Position numbers and translations under genes: made by a program. The notes under the pieces are model-generated. The model did no database searches. It saw only the letters and a program-made list of their open reading frames with translations, and was not told where the DNA came from. A DNA stretch of 16,668 nt from Weeksellaceae bacterium (GTDB lineage Bacteria > Bacteroidota > Bacteroidia > Flavobacteriales > Weeksellaceae): NCBI GenBank assembly GCA_028694715.1, contig JAQVKJ010000004.1:1-16668 (forward strand), read 5' to 3'. Shown piece by piece: positions 1-8,040 of the stretch; the stretch's first letter is position 1, and each line of letters opens with the position of its first letter.

Positions 1-378
1 ACCCGTTATGACCGCTGCCTGCATAATCATTTGTGGGCCACCGCCAAAATTCATCGCCAGATAAAGCAATGGGACAAAAATGACGGCTTCTGCCAAAATG
101 AAAAGTAGAAAACCAGCGTATTGTATGGTTTTGTCGGCATTCCTATAGGTCAGGTTTTGCGCCACCCATGTGACCGCCATAAATGCACCCAAGAGCAACA
201 GCCAGGAATAGCCCTGAAGCCCCATCATGAAGTTCACCAAAGGGTCAATTCTGAGCAATACAGCTTCGAATGCGATAAATGCTAGTACGCCAAAAGCGAC
301 ATTTGAATATGTTTTTCTATAGAAAGTGGCCTGTTCAGCTGCGTCTGCTCTTGCGACCAATATTGGATTGTGTTCCAT
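1..378 (-). CDS. Bax inhibitor-1/YccA family membrane protein (5' part only)
   Basis: The gene runs off the left edge, so only its first 126 codons are present, starting at the ATG at 378. I translated them by hand: the protein begins MEHNPILVARADAAEQATFY. After a hydrophilic N-terminus come at least three hydrophobic segments, at about residues 25-42, 57-76 and 85-109. The last contains AEAVIFVPLLYLAM, typical of Bacteroidota members of the BI-1/YccA (UPF0005, TMBIM-like) family. Family members are seven-helix inner-membrane proteins linked to ion leak or membrane-protein quality control. The role here is not known. It lies 62 bp behind the phosphopantetheinyl transferase on the same strand. 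A near-consensus -7 box (TAACTTTA, 394-401) lies 15 bp before the ATG, but no well-spaced -33 box is visible, so it may be co-transcribed or have a weak promoter of its own. Confidence 0.8.
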   Translation of the reverse strand, partial: MEHNPILVARADAAEQATFYRKTYSNVAFGVLAFIAFEAVLLRIDPLVNFMMGLQGYSWLLLLGAFMAVTWVAQNLTYRNADKTIQYAGFLLFILAEAVIFVPLLYLAMNFGGGPQMIMQAAVITG

Positions 379-440
379 TCCGAATAATTTTTGTAAAGTT
401 ATATATTTTTGTTTAAAGTACTTTTTTACGCTGTGGATTT

Positions 441-1082
441 TCAACCGGTCTCTGTATTTTCGTCCAGTACCCACACCAGATAATAGTCAAGGAGTTTTTG
501 ATAATAGGCACTGTACTTTTTTCGTTCATTATCTTCCCAAAGCCAGCAAATAATCGCTTGGTTTTCTTTCAGTTCAAAAGCTTCAACTTTGTAATGTTTC
601 AGAAAATTCCAGAGTTTTCCTCCGTTGAGTTTGTAGAGTCCTTCTTTGATTCCCCAAATGATATGCAGGTACTCTCCTTTGTTTTCTTCAGGAATCCATT
701 CCTGCTCATCGTGTCTGATAAATTTATTCTCTATGTTCAGAATTTTTTCGGTTCGTTCTTTTTCGATATCTACACCTATATAATATTGACTCAGTCCGAT
801 ACACACCATATCGAACGAATGGCTGATGGACAATTGTCGGCTGGCCGGCAAATATGGTTTCCCTTTTTGGTTGTAATATACCTCAAAATCGAGCCCCAGT
901 ACTTTCAGACAGGCGCGGAGCCCCAGATATTCTCTTGCCTGTTTTGGATTCAGTGTCAGGTATTTCATGATTCTGTATGGGCTGAGTTGTAGATAATCGA
1001 GCAAGTCCTCATCGGATTCGGTTAGATGCCAGCACACAATTCTGGTATATTCATCATTGTATAAAGAATTGATAATCGGCAT
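441..1082 (-). CDS. 4'-phosphopantetheinyl transferase superfamily protein
   Basis: This 213-residue protein probably moves the 4'-phosphopantetheine arm of coenzyme A onto a serine of acyl or peptidyl carrier proteins in the cytoplasm. The Sfp/AcpT-type signatures are present in order: GKPYLP (74-79), the SISHSF block (85-90), the magnesium-binding GVDIEKER (103-110, D105 and E107), and WGIKEGLYK (143-151, with W143, K146, E147 and K151). The length fits the Sfp/HetI-like class and is much longer than AcpS (about 120 residues). The family is clear, but the carrier protein served is not shown. It may be the fatty-acid ACP if no AcpS exists elsewhere. It is divergent from the SAH hydrolase, with 80 bp between start codons. 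A possible minus-strand -7 box, TATTTTTG, lies at 1138-1145, but I see no well-spaced -33 partner. Confidence 0.88.
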   Translation of the reverse strand: MPIINSLYNDEYTRIVCWHLTESDEDLLDYLQLSPYRIMKYLTLNPKQAREYLGLRACLKVLGLDFEVYYNQKGKPYLPASRQLSISHSFDMVCIGLSQYYIGVDIEKERTEKILNIENKFIRHDEQEWIPEENKGEYLHIIWGIKEGLYKLNGGKLWNFLKHYKVEAFELKENQAIICWLWEDNERKKYSAYYQKLLDYYLVWVLDENTETG

Positions 1083-1083
1083 T

Positions 1084-1113
1084 TTTGATTGAACAATTAG
1101 ATTTGTAACTTTG
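1084..1113 (+). promoter_or_regulatory. Bacteroidota-type promoter of the SAH hydrolase gene
   Basis: TTTG (1084-1087), then 18 nt, then TAACTTTG (1106-1113), matching the -33/-7 consensus TTTG...TAnnTTTG of the primary Bacteroidota sigma factor. Transcription would begin near 1120, giving a leader of about 43 nt before the ATG at 1163. No purine-rich Shine-Dalgarno is obvious, as is usual in this phylum. Confidence 0.6.
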
Positions 1114-1162
1114 CAAGCTCGTTATTGAGACAAATTTCAAAAATAGAAAATTATTTAGAGTT

Positions 1163-2476
1163 ATGAGCACACAAGTTGAATACATTCCATACAAAGTTAA
1201 GGATATTTCACTGGCAGAGTGGGGCAGGAAGGAAATCAAACTGAGCGAGGCTGAAATGCCCGGTCTGATGAGTATTCGGGAGGAATTTGGCCCGCTGAAG
1301 CCATTGAAGGGAGCGAGAATTGCAGGATGTTTGCATATGACGATTCAGACGGCGGTTTTAATAGAAACTTTGGTTGAACTCGGAGCGGAAGTAACATGGT
1401 CATCTTGTAATATTTTTTCGACCCAAGACCATGCTGCGGCTGCAATTGCCGCAACGGGGGTTTCTGTTTATGCATGGAAAGGGATGAGTGAGGAGGAATT
1501 TAACTGGTGCATCGAACAGACATTATTTTTCGGTGAAGACAGAAAACCCTTGAACATGATTCTGGATGATGGCGGAGATTTGACCAATATGGTTTTTGAC
1601 AGATATCCCGAACTGGCGAAAGGTATAAAGGGACTCTCAGAAGAAACGACCACTGGGGTTCACAGATTATATGAGCGAATGAAGAATGGTACATTGCCCA
1701 TTCCTGCCATCAATGTGAATGATTCGGTGACCAAATCCAAATTTGACAATAAATACGGCTGTCGTGAGTCAGCGGTGGATGCGATTCGCCGTGCGACCGA
1801 TGTGATGCTGGCCGGAAAGAGAGTTGTGGTTTGCGGGTATGGAGATGTGGGCAAGGGAACCGCTGCTTCTTTTAGGGGTGCTGGTGCCATTGTAACGGTG
1901 ACTGAAATCGATCCGATTTGTGCTTTACAGGCAGCTATGGATGGCTATGAAGTCAAAAAACTGGGCACTGTTGTAGAAAATGCGGACATTGTCATCACCA
2001 CCACCGGAAATTTCGGTATTGTGCGCGCAGAGCATTTCAACAAGATGAAGGACAAAACCATAGTGTGCAACATTGGCCACTTTGATAACGAAATCGATAT
2101 GGCATGGCTGAACGACAATTACGGCTCTACAAAATATGAGGTAAAACCTCAAGTGGATGTATACCGTATAGGTGAAAATGAGATTATTGTATTGGCTGAA
2201 GGTCGTTTGGTGAATCTGGGCTGCGCCACCGGACATCCTTCTTTTGTGATGTCTAATTCATTTTCCAATCAAACACTTGCCCAGATTGAACTTTGGAATC
2301 ATTCAAATAAATATGAAAACAAAGTTTATATGCTTCCAAAGCATTTGGATGAAAAAGTTGCTCGGCTTCATCTTCCCAAACTGGGTGTTGAACTAGAAAC
2401 ACTGAGCCAGTCACAGGCCGATTATATAGGCGTGAAGGTGGAAGGTCCCTTCAAGCCGGATTATTACAGATATTGA
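1163..2476 (+). CDS. ahcY: Adenosylhomocysteinase (S-adenosyl-L-homocysteine hydrolase)
   Basis: This NAD-dependent cytoplasmic enzyme splits S-adenosylhomocysteine into adenosine and homocysteine, removing the product inhibitor of methyltransferases and feeding the methionine cycle. The 437-residue length is normal for the family. Visible signatures are the substrate-domain HMT (58-60), DDGGD (135-139), [10 protein letters not shown] (161-170), the catalytic stretch [18 protein letters not shown] (186-203, with K191 and D195), the Rossmann dinucleotide loop GYGDVGKG (225-232), and the C-terminal KPDYYRY (431-437), whose Lys and Tyr reach into the neighbouring subunit's NAD site in this family. 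The ATG at 1163 gives the usual N-terminus. The gene is monocistronic, with its own promoter and an intrinsic terminator 30 bp after the stop. No SAH riboswitch is visible in the short leader. Confidence 0.98.
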   Translation: MSTQVEYIPYKVKDISLAEWGRKEIKLSEAEMPGLMSIREEFGPLKPLKGARIAGCLHMTIQTAVLIETLVELGAEVTWSSCNIFSTQDHAAAAIAATGVSVYAWKGMSEEEFNWCIEQTLFFGEDRKPLNMILDDGGDLTNMVFDRYPELAKGIKGLSEETTTGVHRLYERMKNGTLPIPAINVNDSVTKSKFDNKYGCRESAVDAIRRATDVMLAGKRVVVCGYGDVGKGTAASFRGAGAIVTVTEIDPICALQAAMDGYEVKKLGTVVENADIVITTTGNFGIVRAEHFNKMKDKTIVCNIGHFDNEIDMAWLNDNYGSTKYEVKPQVDVYRIGENEIIVLAEGRLVNLGCATGHPSFVMSNSFSNQTLAQIELWNHSNKYENKVYMLPKHLDEKVARLHLPKLGVELETLSQSQADYIGVKVEGPFKPDYYRY

Positions 2477-2505
2477 TAAAATAATTTTGAAGCAAAAGCA
2501 CTGTT

Positions 2506-2539
2506 AGCTCCCTGTACATTGGTAATGGGAGCTTTTTTT
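2506..2539 (+). terminator. Intrinsic terminator of the SAH hydrolase gene
   Basis: AGCTCCC (2506-2512) pairs perfectly with GGGAGCT (2527-2533) around a 14-nt loop, and is followed by a T run through 2539. It lies 30 bp past the stop codon of the SAH hydrolase and separates it from the paralog array promoter. Confidence 0.85.
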
Positions 2540-2555
2540 AGTAGTTTTAGTGAAT

Positions 2556-2589
2556 TTTGTTTTTATTCGAAATAATTTTTATAGATTTG
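2556..2589 (+). promoter_or_regulatory. Promoter of the three-paralog array
   Basis: TTTG (2556-2559), 22 nt, then TAGATTTG (2582-2589), matching TAnnTTTG exactly, with spacing at the long end of the accepted range. Transcription would start near 2596, leaving a leader of under 20 nt before the ATG at 2615. It is the only good promoter I see for the three genes that follow. Confidence 0.55.
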
Positions 2590-2614
2590 TAGAACCTAAA
2601 AAAAGAACCTAATT

Positions 2615-3439
2615 ATGAAAGTTACGATGACTTTGCCGGCATTGTTGCTCGGCGCATTCCTAACAGCACAGATAGGAATTAGTGAAAACAATTCAGTTAG
2701 TTTGGATGATTCTGAAGTACTCAGGGTTGAATCAACAAACAAAGGTATATTGATACCAAATGTGATGTTGACCGACTTGAACAATCCATCTCCTGTCACC
2801 AATCCTGCAGAAACTCTTTTTGTTTATAATGCTGACCCAAATGTGGGCATGGGATTTTATACCTGGTTGTCCAACAAATGGGAACCCTTGATTGACTCCA
2901 GAAATGTGTATGCATACGCAGGAATTGTAAGAACTGAAATTGCAGAATCAAATGCCGTACTTATTGATGATGATGAAACTGGTGCAACTACATATAACAT
3001 TGGAGATACACCGGGTACTCGTTGGAAACTGATTCCGGGTACAACCAAGACTTTTGATATTTTTTCACCCATCAACAATTTGTCTATCAGTGTAGGAGGT
3101 ACGGTGCAGACCAATTCAGTAGCTGTCTTGCAGTCTCATTCTTATGCAGTTGCAATTTTTATTGACGGAAGTATTGCTGCGGTGAGGAACTTTACTCTTG
3201 ATGGGGATTCGGTTTGCTTGTACAGTGATTTTAATGTTTTTATGACCACGAACAATCTGGATGTAGGCACACATACTGTAGAAGTAAGAGAAACCTTCAG
3301 GGTAAATAATGCCAACGGAACTTATCAACCCAACGGCGGGCTTGTATTTGGAGCCAAACACCCCAGTTGTACAAATATCAACGATGACATTGCCCGTACG
3401 CTTGTGAGTATTCAAATTTCAGAAAAACCTAACAACTAA
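2615..3439 (+). CDS. Exported protein of unknown function, array copy 1
   Basis: I do not recognise a named function. The 274-residue protein opens with a Sec signal peptide (about 1-18, cut before QIGI). Residues 19-92 are a diverged version of the flavobacterial N-terminal module seen in copies 2 and 3: STNKGILIP (40-48), an ETLFVYNADP stretch (66-75), and GFYTWLSNKWEPL (80-92). Residues about 150-268 form a beta-rich domain shared by all three copies: AVAIFIDG (178-185), C201, GTHTV (218-222), VFGAKHPSC (244-252) and ARTLVSIQI (260-268). Its only cysteines are C201 and C252. There is no lipobox cysteine and no recognisable T9SS tail. It is first in a tight operon, with copy 2 starting 3 bp after its stop. 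Its N-terminal module is the least canonical: it lacks the GINT..P start. Confidence 0.85.
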   Translation: MKVTMTLPALLLGAFLTAQIGISENNSVSLDDSEVLRVESTNKGILIPNVMLTDLNNPSPVTNPAETLFVYNADPNVGMGFYTWLSNKWEPLIDSRNVYAYAGIVRTEIAESNAVLIDDDETGATTYNIGDTPGTRWKLIPGTTKTFDIFSPINNLSISVGGTVQTNSVAVLQSHSYAVAIFIDGSIAAVRNFTLDGDSVCLYSDFNVFMTTNNLDVGTHTVEVRETFRVNNANGTYQPNGGLVFGAKHPSCTNINDDIARTLVSIQISEKPNN

Positions 3440-3442
3440 ATC

Positions 3443-4282
3443 ATGAAAAAATTATTTTACATTTTCCTGTTGCTATTCACAATCAATATGAATGCACAGG
3501 TTGGAATCAATACCAATAACCCCGATCCCTCTGCCATGCTCGAGATCTATGCAACCGACAAAGGGATTTCTATTCCAAATATATACATCCAAAGCATCAC
3601 AGACAATGTGACCATCCCAAACCCACAGAGGTCGCTGATTATTTTCAATACCAACACCAATCTGGTGGGCGGTGTAGGATATTATTACTGGACAGGTAAC
3701 AAATGGGACTTCCTGTTTTCTGATTTGAACGGTTTCCTTTTGGACAACCTGACCAAATATTATTCAAAAACAAACCAGAGTCCGTTGAGTTTCAATAACA
3801 ATACTTTTTCAAACACACTAAGCGCCAAAGGAGATGCATTGTCTTCCGGAGACTGGGCTGTAATTAATGATCTTACCACTGCGATTGATGTGGATCGTTC
3901 AACCAATGAAATACTTTTTACACTTACCGGTATGGCACAGATTTCAAACACTAGTAGTACAACAGGTAGCGTAAGAAGTCTTATTGGAATGTTTATAGAC
4001 GATGTATTGGTAGATATCAAACCGGTAGTGCTTTCCAAATCAGAAACTTGTAGTTATAGGGCATTTACCGTTTACGGGAAGGCAAGTAATATAGCTGCGG
4101 GTTCCCATACCGTTAAATTTGCAATCAGAAATTTGGAGCAAAGCGGTGGTAACAACAACATTACTTGGGGGGGTAGGAATACCAGCAATACCACTTGTAA
4201 CAATACCAACAATAATCACCTGAACGATTTTGAAGCAAGAATGTCTTCTGTTGTTCTAATTAACCAACCTTTCAATTTCTGA
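3443..4282 (+). CDS. Exported protein of unknown function, array copy 2
   Basis: This 279-residue paralog of its two neighbours has a clear signal peptide (MKKLFYIFLLLFTINMNA, cut before QVGI). The N-terminal module is close to the common flavobacterial form: QVGINTNNPDPSAMLEI (19-35), TDKGISIPNI (38-47), RSLIIFNTNTN (63-73), GYYYWTGNKWDFL (79-91). In other flavobacterial surface proteins this module sits at the N-terminus of long, often fibrous proteins; here only one short domain follows. That domain (about 155-274) has IGMFIDD (181-187), C203 in TCSYRAF, GSHTV (220-224), AIRN (227-230), WGG (242-244), C252 and a final beta strand. C203 and C252 are its only cysteines. Asn and Thr content is high. 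The start codon lies 3 bp past copy 1's stop. Confidence 0.87.
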   Translation: MKKLFYIFLLLFTINMNAQVGINTNNPDPSAMLEIYATDKGISIPNIYIQSITDNVTIPNPQRSLIIFNTNTNLVGGVGYYYWTGNKWDFLFSDLNGFLLDNLTKYYSKTNQSPLSFNNNTFSNTLSAKGDALSSGDWAVINDLTTAIDVDRSTNEILFTLTGMAQISNTSSTTGSVRSLIGMFIDDVLVDIKPVVLSKSETCSYRAFTVYGKASNIAAGSHTVKFAIRNLEQSGGNNNITWGGRNTSNTTCNNTNNNHLNDFEARMSSVVLINQPFNF

Positions 4283-4286
4283 TACT

Positions 4287-5114
4287 ATGAAAAATATTCA
4301 AAAAAATGCGATAATTATATTAATGCTGGCCCTTTTTGGAACGGCAAGTGCTCAGGTTTTGATTACCAAAGACCCAGCAGGGGGCACACCTGATCCCACA
4401 GCAATTCTGGAGGTAAGAGATACTGAAACAGGAATTCTTTTTCCAAGAGTTGCGCTGACAGATGCCGAAGATGCAACCACAGTTCCCAATCCAATTTATG
4501 GTCTGACCGTCTTTGATACGAACACAAACAGATTATATTTCTGGGACACCCAAGTTTATCCCCCACAGTTTCCTAATCCAAGATGGATAAGAAACTTTAG
4601 GGTCAGTGATGCAGAAGCAATCATACAGAAAACAAGCAATTTTTCTCAGAACTCTACATCAGGAGTGTCGGTGAATAGCTGGCCCTCTTCACCACCATCC
4701 TTTACTGAGAATTCGGGAACAACGGGATGGACGAATTTGAATGTAAGTGTTACTGTTTCGCCCACCAGCGGTACCAATGATGTGTTTATCTCTGCAGAGG
4801 GAATGGCTCAACTTAACAATACAACATCGAATTTCTATAGTTTTGCCATCGGACTTTTTGTGGACGGACAACTGAAAATAGTGAGAAAATTCATCAACAG
4901 TGATAATGCGGCCTGTTCGTGGAAAAAGTTTGAAATCAACGGTCTCTTTAAAGACATGAGTCCGGGCAATCATACAGTGAGTCTGTATGCAAGAAATTTG
5001 AGAGCTCAATCCAATGTGGCATTGGTTTATGGTGACAGAGCACCCAATTCTACTTGTTCAAATATGAACGAAAACATGGCAAGAATTTTCCTTACTGCCC
5101 AGTTGACTGAATAA
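4287..5114 (+). CDS. Exported protein of unknown function, array copy 3
   Basis: Third paralog, 275 residues. The signal peptide spans about 1-22 (ALFGTASA, cut before QVLI). The module follows: PDPTAILEV (35-43), TETGILFPRVALTDAED (46-62), YGLTVFDTNTNRLYFWD (71-87). Here the tryptophan end of the module is interrupted by a short proline-rich insert before PRWIRNF (98-104). The shared domain (about 165-275) carries EGMAQLNN (171-178), AIGLFVDG (187-194), C210 in CSWKKF, GNHTV (227-231), ARNL (235-238), VYGDRAPNSTC (247-257) and ARIFLTAQL (265-273). C210 and C257 are the only cysteines. It starts 4 bp past copy 2's stop and ends just before a strong bidirectional terminator, closing the unit. 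No sorting tail, anchor or enzymatic motif is visible. Confidence 0.86.
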   Translation: MKNIQKNAIIILMLALFGTASAQVLITKDPAGGTPDPTAILEVRDTETGILFPRVALTDAEDATTVPNPIYGLTVFDTNTNRLYFWDTQVYPPQFPNPRWIRNFRVSDAEAIIQKTSNFSQNSTSGVSVNSWPSSPPSFTENSGTTGWTNLNVSVTVSPTSGTNDVFISAEGMAQLNNTTSNFYSFAIGLFVDGQLKIVRKFINSDNAACSWKKFEINGLFKDMSPGNHTVSLYARNLRAQSNVALVYGDRAPNSTCSNMNENMARIFLTAQLTE

Positions 5115-5134
5115 TTTTGGCTACGCATGCATAT

Positions 5135-5169
5135 AAAAATCCCGGAAGTAATCAACTTCCGGGATTTTT
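5135..5169. terminator. Bidirectional intrinsic terminator between the paralog array and atpC
   Basis: A perfect 15-bp stem: AAAAATCCCGGAAGT (5135-5149) against ACTTCCGGGATTTTT (5155-5169), around a 5-nt loop. The A and T runs make it work in both directions. It lies 20 bp after the stop of array copy 3 (plus strand) and 23 bp after the stop of atpC (minus strand), so both convergent units probably end here. Confidence 0.93.
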
Positions 5170-5192
5170 CTGTTTATTAATTTAAAACTGAA

Positions 5193-5486
5193 TTAATTTG
5201 CCAAAATAGTAACCACATTATGGTTCATCTCAACCACTCCGCCATTGATGTCAAACAGATAAATAAATTCATTGGCCGGTGATTGTTTCAGATGACCGCT
5301 CAGGCCCTCGTAATCTATGGTGGACTTTGAATGCACCTTGATTTTTACCGTGCCTTTGTCAAGCGATGAAACCACTGCTGCGTGATTGTTTAACATCTGG
5401 AATTCGCCTCCCATACCGGGCACGGTCACCGAATCCACTTCGCCTTCAAATACAACATACTGTGGTGTTATAATGTGTAATTGCAT
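5193..5486 (-). CDS. atpC: F1Fo ATP synthase epsilon subunit (short form)
   Basis: The epsilon subunit sits in the central stalk of F1, contacting gamma and the c-ring. The 97 residues cover only the N-terminal beta-sandwich domain: the start MQLHIITP, then VFEGEVDSVTVPGMGGEFQMLNNH (12-35), and the end GGVVEMNHNVVTILAN. The two-helix C-terminal domain of the approximately 139-residue E. coli protein is absent. That domain inhibits ATP hydrolysis in some bacteria, so epsilon-type inhibition is not expected here. Short epsilon subunits are known in Bacteroidota, so this is not a truncation; the gene ends just before a terminator. It starts 40 bp downstream of atpD and is very probably co-transcribed with it. 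Confidence 0.95.
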   Translation of the reverse strand: MQLHIITPQYVVFEGEVDSVTVPGMGGEFQMLNNHAAVVSSLDKGTVKIKVHSKSTIDYEGLSGHLKQSPANEFIYLFDINGGVVEMNHNVVTILAN

Positions 5487-5526
5487 TGTGATTATTTTAT
5501 AAACATTTTATGATAATTGACCGGGG

Positions 5527-7041
<1,515 letters not shown>

Positions 7042-7081
7042 TTAGATTAAATTCGTTTGATTTCTTGTTTTAAATTTTGTG

Positions 7082-7114
7082 CAAATATAAGCCAATCGAT
7101 TGATTCAATTCCAA
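7082..7114 (-). promoter_or_regulatory. Promoter of atpD-atpC
   Basis: Read on the minus strand: TTG (7114-7112), 22 nt, then TATATTTG (7089-7082), an exact TAnnTTTG match. A second TTG (7108-7106) would leave 16 nt. The transcript would begin near 7075, giving a leader of about 40 nt. The stretch 7115-7211 is AT-rich and holds nothing else I can name. Confidence 0.6.
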
Positions 7115-7211
7115 CGAAAAATAAGATTTTTATCATCTATAATCTGACCGTTCAATTTTTTTCAACTAATTGATTCTCTTGTGTATGAAAAATTGTTTGT
7201 TTCTCTACAAC

Positions 7212-7231
7212 CCAGACTTAGTCGAGTCTGG
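7212..7231 (-). terminator. Possible terminator hairpin at the end of the SDR gene
   Basis: CCAGACT (7212-7218) pairs perfectly with AGTCTGG (7225-7231) around a 6-nt loop, overlapping the last codons and stop of the short-chain dehydrogenase. No T run follows directly on the minus strand; the first one lies more than 10 nt further on. It could be a weak terminator or a 3'-end protecting hairpin. Confidence 0.35.
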
Positions 7232-8015
7232 AATAGCGCGCAACCAGTTTTTCAAAATACCGCTGTCCCAAAATTCTTTTCAGTGTGATTGAATATTTCT
7301 GTACAGGTTTGCCGATAGTATAATGTGACTTTAAATTTTTTTTGTAGATGAATTTTTCAATCTTCGGTGCAATTTGTTCGGGTGCCAGACCTTTTCCCAC
7401 TTCTTCGTCTATTGCGTGTTGAAGTTTCAAATAGCTTTCTTTGTAATAGGGAGAGACTGTACTGTAAATTCTGCTTTCGGCAATTGAAGTTTTGATGTCC
7501 CCGAGGCTCAGCGAAAAAATTTCAATGCCTGTATTCTGGTTTTCCAGTCTGACAGATTCCGTGATTCTGTCCACTGCAGATTTGGATGCCGAATAGCATC
7601 CGCGAAATGGTAAACCATGGTTGCTGGCTATGGAAGAAATGTTGACAATATGTCCCGAACCTTGTTTGCGCATCAACGGTAAAACTACTTGCATCGTATA
7701 AATTACTCCATATACATTTACATTCAGTAATTTGTCAAAATCCTCTTTTTTTACATCCTCAATGGTGCCAAGCATGCCAATTCCTGCATTATTGATTAGA
7801 ACATCAATTCGCTCTGACTCGTCCAGCACTTGTTGAATACTTCTGTAAACATTCTCAAAGTCGGTCACATCAGTCGAAATATGAACAAAGTCCTGATTTT
7901 CGCATTTTGAGCGAGACAGACCGTACACCACATGACCTTTAACAGCAAAATAATTGGCCAGCGTTTTCCCTATGCCGGACGAACTGCCGGTGATGACAAC
8001 TACTTTTTTATCCAT
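7218..8015 (-). CDS. SDR family NAD(P)-dependent oxidoreductase
   Basis: A 265-residue classical short-chain dehydrogenase/reductase. The cofactor glycine motif TGSSSGIG (9-16) is near the N-terminus, followed by NNAG (75-78), the catalytic serine in NISS (S128), and YSASK with Y141 and K145, at the usual 13-residue Ser-Tyr spacing. The reaction is oxidation or reduction of a hydroxyl/carbonyl group, but the substrate cannot be read from sequence. The C-terminal 60 residues are basic and not enzyme-specific. I chose the ATG at 8015. A longer in-frame TTG start at 8027 exists, but it lies inside a -7 promoter box (8025-8032), and MDKKVVVITG is a standard SDR start. The gene follows the GT39-like gene by 25 bp on the same strand, yet may have its own promoter, so a role in glycan synthesis is only a guess. 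Confidence 0.92.
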   Translation of the reverse strand: MDKKVVVITGSSSGIGKTLANYFAVKGHVVYGLSRSKCENQDFVHISTDVTDFENVYRSIQQVLDESERIDVLINNAGIGMLGTIEDVKKEDFDKLLNVNVYGVIYTMQVVLPLMRKQGSGHIVNISSIASNHGLPFRGCYSASKSAVDRITESVRLENQNTGIEIFSLSLGDIKTSIAESRIYSTVSPYYKESYLKLQHAIDEEVGKGLAPEQIAPKIEKFIYKKNLKSHYTIGKPVQKYSITLKRILGQRYFEKLVARYSRLD

Positions 8016-8024
8016 TTTGTGCCG

Positions 8025-8032
8025 CAAAAGTA
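8025..8032 (-). promoter_or_regulatory. -7 element in front of the SDR gene
   Basis: TACTTTTG on the minus strand matches TAnnTTTG exactly. Transcription would start only a few bases before the ATG at 8015, giving an almost leaderless message. The nearest TTG upstream (8049-8047) leaves only 14 nt, shorter than usual, so the -33 part is weak. Confidence 0.35.
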
Positions 8033-8040
8033 ATCAAAAT

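Noticed and set aside
498..992. A 164-codon plus-strand open frame opposite the phosphopantetheinyl transferase
   Set aside because: It is antisense to a protein with clear family motifs. Its own translation is rich in Phe and Ile with no domain pattern.
1114..1162. SAH or SAM riboswitch in the leader of the SAH hydrolase
   Set aside because: The leader is only about 43 nt and AT-rich, too short and unstructured for a known SAH or SAM riboswitch.
1925..2236. A 103-codon minus-strand open frame inside the SAH hydrolase gene
   Set aside because: It is a complementary-strand shadow of a highly conserved enzyme and has no promoter or motif.
3116..3415. A 99-codon minus-strand open frame inside array copy 1, and similar ones inside copies 2 and 3
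   Set aside because: They lie opposite genes supported by signal peptides and paralogy, they do not resemble each other, and they have no promoter.
2615..5114. The paralog array as a broken single gene or as a phage tail-fibre cassette
   Set aside because: Each copy has its own start, signal peptide and complete domain set, and no phage structural, lysis or recombinase gene is nearby.
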